DNA of 64,000 nt, taken from contig NZ_CP053085.1 of NCBI RefSeq assembly GCF_013004105.1, positions 4,340,001 to 4,404,000 of the forward strand, written 5' to 3'. Origin of the DNA: Gemmatimonas groenlandica. Lineage in GTDB: Bacteria; Gemmatimonadota; Gemmatimonadetes; Gemmatimonadales; Gemmatimonadaceae. The notes below the pieces were generated by a model that saw only the letters and a program-made list of their open reading frames with translations, was not told where the DNA came from and searched no databases. Each line of letters starts with the position of its first letter. Positions within the stretch are counted from its first letter, which is position 1. The position numbers and the translations under genes are program-made. Positions 34,145-42,739 of this stretch are shown here, piece after piece.

Positions 34145-35336
34145 TCCGATTGCGATGCTCACGCTGGCGTGCGCGGCGCTCGCGGTCGTACTGCTGCTGT
34201 TGGTGCTTTTCCGCGCGAAGGCTGCCGCCGATCCGGAGGTGGCCCGTCGTGAATTGCGTGAAGAGCTGCGCAGTGCGCGCGACGAAGCGCGGGTGTCGGC
34301 GCGTGAGCTGCGAGAAGAAGTCACCAAGTCTATCGACGCCACACAGTCGTCGCTCGACCGCGTGCGCGGCACGCTCGATCAGCGCGTGCGTGAGTTGCAG
34401 GAAGGCAATGAGCGCAAGCTCGATGAAATGCGCCGCACCGTCGACGAAAAGCTGCACGATACGCTCGAGAAACGCCTCGGCGAGTCGTTCAAACTCGTCA
34501 GCGATCGTCTCGACACCGTGCACAAGGGACTCGGCGAGATGCAGCATCTTGCCACCGGTGTGGGTGACCTCAAGCGCGTCCTCACCAACGTGAAGGCGCG
34601 CGGCACGTGGGCCGAAGTGCAGCTTGGGGCTATTCTCGAGCAGGTCCTCACGCCGGAGCAGTACGACAAGAACGTGTGCATCCGGCTGGACACTGCGGAG
34701 CGGGTGGAGTTTGCGGTGCGGTTGCCGGGACCAGTGGACGATCCGGCCAGCTGCGTGTGGCTGCCGATCGATTCCAAGTTTCCGCAGGAAGACTGGCTGC
34801 GACTGCAGGACGCGTCAGATCAGGGCGACGTCGCGGCGGTGCAGGCAGCCAGTGATGCGCTCATGCGAACCGTGCGCGGGTCGGCCAAGGAGATTCACGA
34901 CAAGTACGTGCATCCGCCGGCCAGCACCGACTTCGCGATCATGTTTCTGGCCACCGAAGGACTGTTCGCCGAAGTGCTGCGGCACCCGTCGCTGGTGAGC
35001 GATCTGCAGCAGCAGTATCGCGTGGTGGTGGCGGGGCCGACCACTCTGGCGGCGATTCTCACCAGTCTGCGCATGGGCTTTCAGACGCTCGTCGTCGAGC
35101 AGCGCGCGGCTGAGGTGTGGCGTGTGCTCGGCGCGGTAAAAACCGAATTCGGCAAGTTCGGTGATGTGCTCAACAAGGTGCAACGGCAGCTCAACACGGC
35201 CAGTCGCACGATCGAGGAAACCGGTCAGCGCAGCCGGGCGATGGAGAAGAAGCTGCGCGCCGCCGAGCGGTTGCCGGAGGCGGAGGCGGCGTCGCTGTTG
35301 GAGCTGCCGTCTACGGACGCTTTTCCCCCACAATGA
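34137..35336 (+). CDS. rmuC: DNA recombination protein RmuC
   Basis: The 399-residue protein has an N-terminal membrane helix (residues ~7-26, ACAALAVVLLLLVLF) and a long charged coiled coil to about 150. The RmuC core follows: VKARGTWAEVQLGAILEQ, PIDSKFPQEDW and HPPASTDFAIMFLATEGL. RmuC is linked to limiting inversions and processing DNA ends. It overlaps recD by 8 nt, giving a four-gene recCBD-rmuC operon. The ATG at 34137 is chosen; one six codons later is also possible. Its last 26 bp overlap the convergent SpeE-like gene. Confidence 0.92.
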   Translation: MGDPIAMLTLACAALAVVLLLLVLFRAKAAADPEVARRELREELRSARDEARVSARELREEVTKSIDATQSSLDRVRGTLDQRVRELQEGNERKLDEMRRTVDEKLHDTLEKRLGESFKLVSDRLDTVHKGLGEMQHLATGVGDLKRVLTNVKARGTWAEVQLGAILEQVLTPEQYDKNVCIRLDTAERVEFAVRLPGPVDDPASCVWLPIDSKFPQEDWLRLQDASDQGDVAAVQAASDALMRTVRGSAKEIHDKYVHPPASTDFAIMFLATEGLFAEVLRHPSLVSDLQQQYRVVVAGPTTLAAILTSLRMGFQTLVVEQRAAEVWRVLGAVKTEFGKFGDVLNKVQRQLNTASRTIEETGQRSRAMEKKLRAAERLPEAEAASLLELPSTDAFPPQ

Positions 35337-35982
35337 GCTCATGCTCCGCGCCCTTCTTGCCGTGGGCGCGGCTCTTTTCGGTGGTCACGGTGAGTCCGTT
35401 GCGTCGCAGCGCCTTCGCGAAGGCGGGATCGGCGTCGGCCGACCAGTAGATGACGCGTCCACCCGGACGCAGGGCCGCGATCGCCGCTTGTATGCCTGCA
35501 TCGGCATATAGCTTGGCGTTCCCCTTCGTGGTCAGCGACTCGGCGCCGTTGTCTACGTCCAGCATGATGGCGTCGAACGCGCCAACGTGTTCGCGCAACA
35601 GCGGCAGCACGTCGCCCAGGCGGATATCCACGCGCGGATCGTTCATGGCCGCGCCGGCGAGCGCGAACTCGGGGTTCCGGTTCCACGCGATCACCTCGGG
35701 GACGATCTCGGCCACCACGACCTTGGCATCGGCGCCCAGTCGCTCGAGGGCGGCGCGCATGGTAAAGCCGAAGCCGAGTCCGCCCACCAGCACGCGCACA
35801 TCCCGGCGATCGGCCAACCCGCGGCAGGCCAGTGCAGCCAGCTGCACTTCCGACTGGGAACGGCGCGTCGACATCAGCTCGATGCCATCGATGCGCAGCA
35901 GGAACGCGCCGTCGTGGCGGTACAGCGTAAGGACCGTGCCGTCGGGGGCGGCGGCTTCGGCGAGGCGTTCGTATGGCTTCAC
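35311..35982 (-). CDS. Spermidine-synthase-like (SpeE fold) methyltransferase-family protein
   Basis: The 223-residue protein has the Rossmann motif RVLVGGLGFGFTMRAALE near residue 63, VVVAEIVPEVIAWN near 90 (acidic ligand for the nucleoside), and FDAIMLDVDNGAES near 137 in place of the polyamine-site acidic residues. It is shorter than true spermidine synthases and lacks their N-terminal beta domain, so it is best called SpeE-like with unknown substrate. The start appears to be GTG at 35982. It is convergent with rmuC with a 26-bp overlap, and divergent from the phosphatase. Confidence 0.8.
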   Translation of the reverse strand: MKPYERLAEAAAPDGTVLTLYRHDGAFLLRIDGIELMSTRRSQSEVQLAALACRGLADRRDVRVLVGGLGFGFTMRAALERLGADAKVVVAEIVPEVIAWNRNPEFALAGAAMNDPRVDIRLGDVLPLLREHVGAFDAIMLDVDNGAESLTTKGNAKLYADAGIQAAIAALRPGGRVIYWSADADPAFAKALRRNGLTVTTEKSRAHGKKGAEHELIVGEKRP

Positions 35983-36073
35983 GGAGGACTTGCTCGCGCA
36001 GGGTGAGCTATGGAGCTTGAAGAGGAGTCGTATCGACAGCGAAGTGTATCACCGAGCCCTGTTCCGGTCAGTA

Positions 36074-36625
36074 ATGTCCCGTCCGATCGACAATTCCTAC
36101 GTGGTACCGGGGACCGCGCTGCTGGCCGGCGAGTATCCCGGCATGCGCTTCGGCACGCCGCACGGTGTCCGGGACGCGAAGTTGCAGCAGTTCCTCGACG
36201 TGGGCGTCACGGCCTTCGTGGATCTCACGCATCCCGACGACCCGCTCGATCTCTACATCGGGCGACTCCGCGAACTCGCGGCCGAACGCGGGGTGGAGGT
36301 CGTGCACGACTACCTCTCCATCGTCGACATGGATGTGTGCGACGACGTGTTCATGCGGCGCGTGCTCGACACGATCGACGAACGCCTCGCGCAGGGCCAT
36401 CGTGTGTATGTGCACTGCTGGGGCGGGGTCGGGCGCACGGGGATGACGGTAGGGTGCTGGCTCGTGCGCAACGGACGCAGCGGCGACGAGGCGCTGACCG
36501 AAGTGAAAACGCTGTTCGCGACCATGTCGCCGGCGAAGGTGGCGTACTTCGGCCCCGACGGCTCGCCACAGACCGACGCGCAACGCGCGGTCGTGCGGGC
36601 GTGGATGGAACCATCGACGGAGTGA
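36074..36625 (+). CDS. Cysteine-based protein tyrosine / dual-specificity phosphatase
   Basis: The 183-residue phosphatase has the P-loop VHCWGGVGRTG near residues 113-123 (HCxxGxxR; Cys nucleophile, Arg phosphate binder). The putative general acid lies in LTHPDDP near 55. The C-terminal part is helical with an AQRAVVRAWM ending. It dephosphorylates an unknown cytosolic protein or small phosphoester. The ATG at 36074 gives a compact domain; the frame stays open far upstream but only as antisense of the SpeE-like gene. The acetyltransferase follows after 7 bp and is likely cotranscribed. Confidence 0.85.
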   Translation: MSRPIDNSYVVPGTALLAGEYPGMRFGTPHGVRDAKLQQFLDVGVTAFVDLTHPDDPLDLYIGRLRELAAERGVEVVHDYLSIVDMDVCDDVFMRRVLDTIDERLAQGHRVYVHCWGGVGRTGMTVGCWLVRNGRSGDEALTEVKTLFATMSPAKVAYFGPDGSPQTDAQRAVVRAWMEPSTE

Positions 36626-36632
36626 TCGCGTG

Positions 36633-37166
36633 ATGAACCAGACGCCCGTGACATTGCACGCCATTTCGGTAGCCGACCTGGAGACGGTGGCCGCGCTGCA
36701 CTGTGCCAGCTGGCGCAGTGCCTATCGTGGCATCCTTTCCGATGCGTACCTCGACGGCGATCTGCTCACTGATCGCCTCGAAGTGTGGCACCTCAAGCTG
36801 GCGATGATGACCGACCGGCAATTCGGATGGTTGGCCAGGCACGACGGCGAGCCGGTGGGCTTTGCCTTCGCGACGCTCGACGAGGATCCCACGTGGGGCA
36901 CCTTGGTGGACAACTTGCACCTGCTGCCGTCGCATCAGGGGGTGGGCATCGGTCGGGGACTGCTCACCGCCGTGGCGCGTGGTGCACACGCGCACGCCAC
37001 GCACCCCGGACTGTATCTCTGGTGCTACGACGCGAACACGCGGGCCCGCGCCTTCTACGAACATCTCGGTGCCGAAGCCGTCGAGCAGATCATGTACGCG
37101 GCGCCCGACGGTCGGTCGCATCCCGAGTGGCGCTACGCCTGGCGTGCTACGCCATTCGCGCCATGA
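36633..37166 (+). CDS. GNAT-family N-acetyltransferase
   Basis: The 177-residue protein has the GNAT fold. N-terminal ALHCASWRSAYRGILSDAYL is typical of a RimI-like subfamily. The acetyl-CoA site is VDNLHLLPSHQGVGIGRGLL near residues 90-110 (Q/R-x-x-G-x-G/A pattern), and NTRARAFYEHLGA near 140 closes the domain. The substrate is unknown. An upstream GGAG favours the ATG at 36633; GTG at 36630 adds one residue. Its 3' end overlaps the convergent helicase gene by 20 bp. Confidence 0.88.
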   Translation: MNQTPVTLHAISVADLETVAALHCASWRSAYRGILSDAYLDGDLLTDRLEVWHLKLAMMTDRQFGWLARHDGEPVGFAFATLDEDPTWGTLVDNLHLLPSHQGVGIGRGLLTAVARGAHAHATHPGLYLWCYDANTRARAFYEHLGAEAVEQIMYAAPDGRSHPEWRYAWRATPFAP

Positions 37167-38769
37167 ACTCGACCACGCGCTGATCGCAACGCATGTCGCC
37201 GGCGCCGATCGGTGACTCGAGCGTCATCCCTTCCATCGTGCGACAACGACTGAGCGCGACGTATGTCTGCCCGGGCGAGAAGGCACCGCGGCCAAGGTGC
37301 ACGTGCACGCGATCGAAGGTCAGTCCCTGACTCTTGTGAATCGTGACGGCCCAGGCGAGTTGCAGCGGCATCTGCTTGTAGCGTCCAACGACCTTCTGCC
37401 GGATTTCGTCGGCCTCGTCGTCGTACCAGTACTCGAGCTGCTGCCACTCCTGCGCGTCGACGGTGACGATGGCGCCGCTGTCGAGCTTTACGAGCACACC
37501 CGTGGCGCTGATGGCCTGCACTTCGCCCAGTGAACCGTTCACCCAGTTCTCCTCGGGATCGTTCTTCACGAACATCACGCGCGCCCCGCGCTTGAGCACG
37601 AGCGGATCGGGGGCTGGATCCTGCTTGAACGTGCCCGTGCCGACTTGCGACCCGAACGTGCCGCTTCGTTCGGCCGAAAATGTGGCCGGCGCGTCGTCGA
37701 GTGCATCGAGTCGCCGTTTATTCACCCGTTCGGCGTCCAGCCGTCGCGCCGTGAGAATGATCGTCTCGTCGAGTTCGTCGTCGGTGGCGCGATCGATGCG
37801 CGTGTGCAGCAGCCGATAGTCGTCGCCGCTGGGCGTCGCCGTACGCACGCGATCGAGCAGCGCGATCCACACGGGATCGCGCTGGCGATACACCGTGCGG
37901 AATTCGATGGTGGAGAGCGGGTCGTACTTGAACACGGCCGCGTCGAAGAAGTGCGGCGTGTCGTACCAGAGGTCGCCAAAGGCGCCCGCTTGCTCCTTCG
38001 ATACGATCGGCGGCAGCTGAAACGGATCGCCGAACATCACGATGCGCACGCCACCGAAGGGCAGGTCATTGCCCTTCGCCATGCGCATCGCGACATCGAT
38101 GGCGTCGACCACGTCGGCGCGCACCATCGAGATCTCGTCGATGATGAGCATGTCGAGCTTACGGGCCACCTGCAGCCATTTGCCGCCCTGAATGTCGCGC
38201 GCCGTGAGCGGCTTGAGCGGAAAGCGGAAGAAGGAGTGAATCGTCTGACCGCCGGCGTTGAGCGCGGCGAGCCCGGTGGGCGCCAGCACCACGCACTTGG
38301 ACCCTTGGGCGGCGGCGAGCTGTCGCAGTACCGTGCTCTTGCCGGTGCCGGCCCGCCCGGTCACGAACAGCGGACGCGGGTCGCGCACATCGAGCAGATC
38401 GTACAACTCGGCGAGCTCAGCACTACCGCCGCTCTCGGCGACGGCCATGCGTCGCGCCGCCTGCACCGCCTTGCGCGGCATGGGTGCCTTCTCCGGCGGC
38501 AGCGTGGCGAGATAGGCGCGATATTTGTCGAAGGCCGACTGACAGAGATCCTGCTCGCGCACGCGCTCCAGCTTGGTGCGCACAGCATCCCGCACAAACT
38601 TGCGCAGCTCGTTGCGCTCGAGGCTGTAGAACTGCGCGAACCCGTCGCCCGGCCGCTTCTCGTCGAACACCAGCAGATCCCCGTCTCGCATGAAGCGCAG
38701 CAGGTGGAGACCGGCGTCGGTGTGCAGCGGCGCGGCAGGCGCCGAAGGGGCAGGGGGCAGAGACGACAT
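37147..38769 (-). CDS. Pif1-like SF1B DNA helicase / AAA ATPase
   Basis: The 540-residue helicase has Walker A GRAGTGKSTVLR near residue 140, APTGLAALNAGGQTIHSF (motif Ia), Walker B LIIDEISMVRADV near 210, and GDPFQLPPI near 250. It ends with the 2B/SH3-like part TIHKSQGLTFDRVHVHLG and YVALSRC. An N-terminal ~120 residues with basic and helical character precede the motor. Pif1 helicases unwind 5'-3' and resolve R-loops and G-quadruplexes. The ATG at 38769 is the best start; upstream sequence overlaps the CsbD promoter region. Confidence 0.9.
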   Translation of the reverse strand: MSSLPPAPSAPAAPLHTDAGLHLLRFMRDGDLLVFDEKRPGDGFAQFYSLERNELRKFVRDAVRTKLERVREQDLCQSAFDKYRAYLATLPPEKAPMPRKAVQAARRMAVAESGGSAELAELYDLLDVRDPRPLFVTGRAGTGKSTVLRQLAAAQGSKCVVLAPTGLAALNAGGQTIHSFFRFPLKPLTARDIQGGKWLQVARKLDMLIIDEISMVRADVVDAIDVAMRMAKGNDLPFGGVRIVMFGDPFQLPPIVSKEQAGAFGDLWYDTPHFFDAAVFKYDPLSTIEFRTVYRQRDPVWIALLDRVRTATPSGDDYRLLHTRIDRATDDELDETIILTARRLDAERVNKRRLDALDDAPATFSAERSGTFGSQVGTGTFKQDPAPDPLVLKRGARVMFVKNDPEENWVNGSLGEVQAISATGVLVKLDSGAIVTVDAQEWQQLEYWYDDEADEIRQKVVGRYKQMPLQLAWAVTIHKSQGLTFDRVHVHLGRGAFSPGQTYVALSRCRTMEGMTLESPIGAGDMRCDQRVVEFMARMA

Positions 38770-38929
38770 GCTGCAAAATAGTCGGTCGTGGGCGCGTGAT
38801 TCTCCGCACGTTTCCCCCCGCTGGCACGGTGAATGCTCCCTCATCATCCCGGGCGCAGTCGGTGCCCCATTGCTGGCCAACGCGCAGGCGAACTGTGCCG
38901 CCGCCAGCCGCCATTCAGCGGAGGATGTC

Positions 38930-39187
38930 ATGACGGATAAGAAACGACCAGATGATCTCGACCTGAACGAGGAAGGCCTGCTCAACCGCGCCAAGGGTGC
39001 GGCGGAAGAGGCCAAGGGCCGCGCCCGCAACGCGATGGGCGGACTGACCGGCGACGGTGGCCAGCAGCTCAAGGGCATGGGCGAGGAGCTCAAGGGCAAG
39101 GCGCAGCAGACCTTGGGTAAGGCGCAGCAGAAGCTCGACGATGTGCTCGACCGCAACGACCGCAACATCAACAAGGCGAGGGAGTAG
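38930..39187 (+). CDS. CsbD-family stress protein
   Basis: The 85-residue hydrophilic protein has repeated KGxAEEAKGRARNA and LKGKAQQTLGKAQQK segments, the CsbD/YjbJ signature of small, abundant, stress-induced proteins that are largely unstructured or helical. A strong GGAGG lies 6 nt before the ATG at 38930. A perfect 15-bp hairpin follows 79 bp after the stop. The molecular role of the family is unknown; general stress regulation is expected, but no specific promoter is visible. Confidence 0.88.
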   Translation: MTDKKRPDDLDLNEEGLLNRAKGAAEEAKGRARNAMGGLTGDGGQQLKGMGEELKGKAQQTLGKAQQKLDDVLDRNDRNINKARE

Positions 39188-39266
39188 CGCGCCCGCTGGA
39201 GCGGCGCGGTGCTGAGCCCATAGCCGACGCCCAGCGTAGCTATTGCGGCGACGCAAGTTGAGGGAT

Positions 39267-39303
39267 CCGGGGCGTCAGCGCTGACAGTGCGCTGACGCCC
39301 CGG
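39267..39303. terminator. Perfect 15-bp hairpin after the CsbD gene
   Basis: CCGGGGCGTCAGCGC pairs exactly with GCGCTGACGCCCCGG around a 7-nt loop (TGACAGT), followed by TGCTTTATT. It is GC-rich with a modest T-bearing tail, so it is a plausible terminator for the csbD transcript. It lies 38 bp before the DinB-like gene. Confidence 0.75.
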
Positions 39304-39341
39304 TGCTTTATTGGCGCTTCCCCCGCACTGGAAGCGCTCTC

Positions 39342-39908
39342 ATGCCGATCATCGACGTACCCGAAGACAAGCCAGTCCGCCATCCCGAGTATGTCTACAT
39401 GGACTACGCTCGGCACCTGTCCGGAAGGCTGCGGCGCACCATCACCGGCCCGATGTGGCACGGTCCCTCCCTGCGCGAAGCATTGGATGGCATGAACGCC
39501 GCCGAAGCGGTGGAGCGCCCCATTCGCAGCATGAAAACCGTGTGGGAGATCGTGTTGCACGTCACGGCGCGGGCCGAACGGGCGCGATTGCGCATGGATG
39601 GGCTGGCGCTCGAAGAGCCGTCGCCGGAATCGGACTGGCCTCGTATTCCCATCCCGTGCACGGCCGCAGCCTGGGAATACTCTCAGGCCCAGATGGCGAA
39701 CGCCTATCGCGCGATGGCCGTGCGCGTCTGCGAGGTCATGTCGTCCGGCTTTCTCAAGGTCGTTGAGAAGCAGAGCTACAACATCGCCACCATGGCTGAT
39801 GGCGTGGCCGAACACGGTGCCTATCATGCCGGGCAGATCGTGTTGCTGCGCAAGGAGATCCGATCACGCCGACCACGCGGCGCGAACGTCACCGATCTGA
39901 TGTGGTGA
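39342..39908 (+). CDS. DinB-like (DUF664/DinB_2) four-helix protein
   Basis: The 188-residue protein has the helical DinB pattern. A possible metal-binding triad is suggested by the His in EIVLHVTARAERARL near residue 70 and the His residues in GVAEHGAYHAGQIVLLRK near 160, matching the HxxxH near the family C-terminus. DinB-like proteins are metal-binding thiol-dependent enzymes such as bacillithiol transferases; the role here is unknown. The ATG at 39342 is preferred over an upstream in-frame start that falls within the hairpin region. Confidence 0.78.
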   Translation: MPIIDVPEDKPVRHPEYVYMDYARHLSGRLRRTITGPMWHGPSLREALDGMNAAEAVERPIRSMKTVWEIVLHVTARAERARLRMDGLALEEPSPESDWPRIPIPCTAAAWEYSQAQMANAYRAMAVRVCEVMSSGFLKVVEKQSYNIATMADGVAEHGAYHAGQIVLLRKEIRSRRPRGANVTDLMW

Positions 39909-39924
39909 CGTTCGCCCGCGCGGC

Positions 39925-41421
39925 CTACTTGTTCGCCGCCGGCACGCTGCCTTTGCGATAGTCGAGTGCCGGTTTCTGCGTGCCCAACACGGTGCTATAG
40001 GTGAAGCCCGCGCCGCGCCGCGTATCGAGCTCCGCCTTCGCCGCCGCGATCGTGGCCGGCGTCGCGAATAGCTCGGCGCCGGTCAACGCCATCGTCTTCG
40101 CGGCCACCATCATGCCCTTCGCGCCGATGCTCATGCCGCCGGCGGCGACGGCCTGCCATGAATGCGCCGCCGTACCCGGCACCCACGTGGCCGCCGATAG
40201 CTGCACCGTGGGGACCACCCAGCTCACATCACCTACATCGGTGGATGCTGAGCCTGCCGCGCCGATGATAAGCGGCTTGATCAGTGCGGTGTTCGTGAGC
40301 GGCTGCGGCATGAACTGCGGCGACTTCTGCAGCTGTTCGGCGAATGTACGCTCCGCCGGCGTGAGGGTGTAGCCGCCAACCCGCTCGAGCATGCGCTGCT
40401 GCACCTTAGCCAGCGTTTCGTTCGGCAGCAGCGAGTACACCGAACCGGTGAGCTGCAATTCGTAGGTCGTGCCGGTGCCCACTGCCGCGCCCTTGGCCGC
40501 GTTCACGACGCGTGACCAGACGTCGTTCACGACATTCATGTCGACATGCCGCACGTAGTAGTACACCTCGGCTTCGTCGGGCACGACATTCGGCGCGCGT
40601 CCGCCGTCAGTGATGACGTAGTGAATGCGCGTGCCGTCGGGGATATGCTCGCGCAGATAGTTCGACATCACGTTCATCACTTCCACGCCGTCGAGGGCGG
40701 ACCGTCCGCGCTCGGGCGCGGCTGCCGCGTGCGCGCTGATGCCCTTAAAGTGGAACTTGCCGCTGATGTTGGCCATCGTGCGCTCGCCGGTGATCGAGTT
40801 CTCGTCACCCGGATGCCACGCGATCACCGCATCGACGTCGTTGAACACGCCGTCACGCACCATGTACACTTTGCCCGATCCACCTTCTTCGGCCGGCGTG
40901 CCGATCATGCGCAACGTGCCCTTCACGTTGTTCGTCTGCATCCAATCCTTGAGCGCAATCGCCGCTGCCGTGCTCGCGGTGCCGAACAGATGATGTCCGC
41001 AACCGTGCCCGGGGCCGCCAGCGATGAGCGGGTTGCGCGACGGCGCGGCGTCCTGGGAAAGACCGGGTAGCGCGTCGAATTCGCCGAGCAGGGCGATCAC
41101 TGGCTTGCCGCTGCCGTATTCGGCCACAAATGCCGTGGGCTCGCCGGCCACGCCAGCGGTGATCGTGAAGCCCGCCGTCTTGAGTTCAGACTGCAGCAGC
41201 GCGGTGCTCTTCACTTCCATGAAGCCGACTTCCGCGAAGCCCCAGATCTGCTTGGCGACATCGGCGTAATGATCGGCCTTCGTGTCGAGCGCGGTCAGCA
41301 TCGCCGTCGTGTTCGGCGCGCCGGCAGCCGCCTTCGCCTTCTGGGCGGAAAGGGACGTCGCGGCAGCGCCGTGGCAGAGCAGGGCGACAGCGGCGGAGGT
41401 GGCATAGCGGCCAAGCGTCAT
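39925..41421 (-). CDS. Exported M20-family amidohydrolase (AbgB-like)
   Basis: The 498-residue protein has a signal peptide ending near SLSAQ. M20 peptidase features are QIWGFAEVGFMEVKS, LGEFDALPGLSQ, GHGCGHHLFG (metal ligands) near residue 138, GTPAEEGGSGK near 178, and a dimerisation domain with HFKGISAHAAAAPERGRSALDG. The C-terminus carries AHSWQAVAAGGMSIGAKGM. It resembles the aminobenzoyl-glutamate hydrolase subunit AbgB and probably cleaves an N-acyl amino acid outside the cytoplasm. Its start overlaps the KAS III stop by one base (TGATG), implying coupled translation. Confidence 0.9.
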   Translation of the reverse strand: MTLGRYATSAAVALLCHGAAATSLSAQKAKAAAGAPNTTAMLTALDTKADHYADVAKQIWGFAEVGFMEVKSTALLQSELKTAGFTITAGVAGEPTAFVAEYGSGKPVIALLGEFDALPGLSQDAAPSRNPLIAGGPGHGCGHHLFGTASTAAAIALKDWMQTNNVKGTLRMIGTPAEEGGSGKVYMVRDGVFNDVDAVIAWHPGDENSITGERTMANISGKFHFKGISAHAAAAPERGRSALDGVEVMNVMSNYLREHIPDGTRIHYVITDGGRAPNVVPDEAEVYYYVRHVDMNVVNDVWSRVVNAAKGAAVGTGTTYELQLTGSVYSLLPNETLAKVQQRMLERVGGYTLTPAERTFAEQLQKSPQFMPQPLTNTALIKPLIIGAAGSASTDVGDVSWVVPTVQLSAATWVPGTAAHSWQAVAAGGMSIGAKGMMVAAKTMALTGAELFATPATIAAAKAELDTRRGAGFTYSTVLGTQKPALDYRKGSVPAANK

Positions 41422-42557
41422 CAGACAGTCCTCGATTCAGCGAACACAGGTTCCATGAGTCCGCGCAGCGACCGGCCGTGCGGATCTTGCTTAGCCCGAA
41501 TCTCATTGACGAGTTCGAGCGCGGTCTGTTCGCATGGCGGCATCACGATCGATGATTCGCCAAGCGGTGTGGTACGTGAGCCCCAGCGCACGAGGAGTGC
41601 ACCGAAAGTGAGGCCACCACCGAATCCGGGCATCAGCAGCAGGCTACCTGGCTTCACGCGCCCCTCCTTGAGCGCGTCGACCAGGCTGACGGGTACGGTG
41701 GCCGCGCTCATGTTGCCGTACCTGTGCACGGTGACCATCACGCGATCCATCTCGATACCGGTGTACTTCGCCACCGCTTCGATGATACGCAAATTGGCTT
41801 GGTGCGGCACGACCAGATCGATGTCGTCGGCCGATACGTTCGCTTCGCGCAGGACTCGCGCGGCCGCCTCGCTCATGCCGTGCACGGCGCGCTTGAAGAT
41901 GACCTGTCCGTCGAAGTCCCAGAGCGTATCGCCAAGGGAAACATCCCGGTTCGCGTACCCGCAGCCGATGCCGCGCACGCGCAGACTCTGACGCGCCTCG
42001 GCATCGCACCCCAGCACGGTACCGATCACGCCTTCTTCGCTGTCGGTCGCTTGCAGCACGACAGCCGCCGCGCCGTCGCCGAAGAGCACCGCCACGTTGC
42101 GATTGCTCCAGTCCATGTAGCGGCTGATGAGCTCCACGCCGATCACGATGGCGTTGCGCACCACGCCGGTCTGGATCATCGCGGTGGCGGTAGACAATCC
42201 GTACAGGAAACTCGTACAGGCGGTGTTCACATCCATCGCCGCGGCACGCGTGGCGCCGAGCGCGATCTGCACCCCGGAGGCGCTGTTGGGCACCGCCTCT
42301 TCGTTGCTGCAGCCACCATAGATGATGAGGTCCACCTCACCCGCCTCGAGTCCTGCACAGGCGAGGGCGCGGGCGGAGGCGATGGTGGCCATTTCGATGG
42401 CCGAGATGTGCGACACGCGGCGTTCCTTCATGCCGGTGCGCTGTGTGATCCACTCGTCGGAGGTCTCGAGAAAGGTCGAGAGATCGTCGTTGGTCAGGAT
42501 GGCAGGCGGGAGCGCTTCGCCCCAGCCTGTGATTGCGGCATGGCGCGCTGGCGTCAT
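41421..42557 (-). CDS. 3-oxoacyl-ACP synthase III (KAS III / FabH-like)
   Basis: This 378-residue thiolase-fold condensing enzyme has the catalytic triad: Cys in NTACTSFLYG near residue 112, His in VVPHQANLRI near 250, and Asn in HRYGNMSAAT near 282. The closing glycine-rich loop is MPGFGGGLTFGALLVRW. An unusual ~45-residue C-terminal extension (TTPLGESSIVMPPCEQ to the end) follows the normal end of FabH. There are no other fatty-acid genes here, so this may be an accessory KAS III rather than the housekeeping FabH. It is first in a pair with the M20 amidohydrolase. Confidence 0.88.
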   Translation of the reverse strand: MTPARHAAITGWGEALPPAILTNDDLSTFLETSDEWITQRTGMKERRVSHISAIEMATIASARALACAGLEAGEVDLIIYGGCSNEEAVPNSASGVQIALGATRAAAMDVNTACTSFLYGLSTATAMIQTGVVRNAIVIGVELISRYMDWSNRNVAVLFGDGAAAVVLQATDSEEGVIGTVLGCDAEARQSLRVRGIGCGYANRDVSLGDTLWDFDGQVIFKRAVHGMSEAAARVLREANVSADDIDLVVPHQANLRIIEAVAKYTGIEMDRVMVTVHRYGNMSAATVPVSLVDALKEGRVKPGSLLLMPGFGGGLTFGALLVRWGSRTTPLGESSIVMPPCEQTALELVNEIRAKQDPHGRSLRGLMEPVFAESRTV

Positions 42558-42739
42558 TGCACGGGTAGGTGAGTCGTTCGTAATGGACTGCGGTGTCGGC
42601 GTCGAGCGCTCGCGGGAGGGAGGCGAGCCGACGGACTGATCGTTGAACGCTAGGGTCGGATGGCGTGCGCCACAAGAACACTGAGTAACGGATTTCCGAT
42701 TTTGGCGACGCTTTGGTGGCCTGGAAATACATTTTCGAG

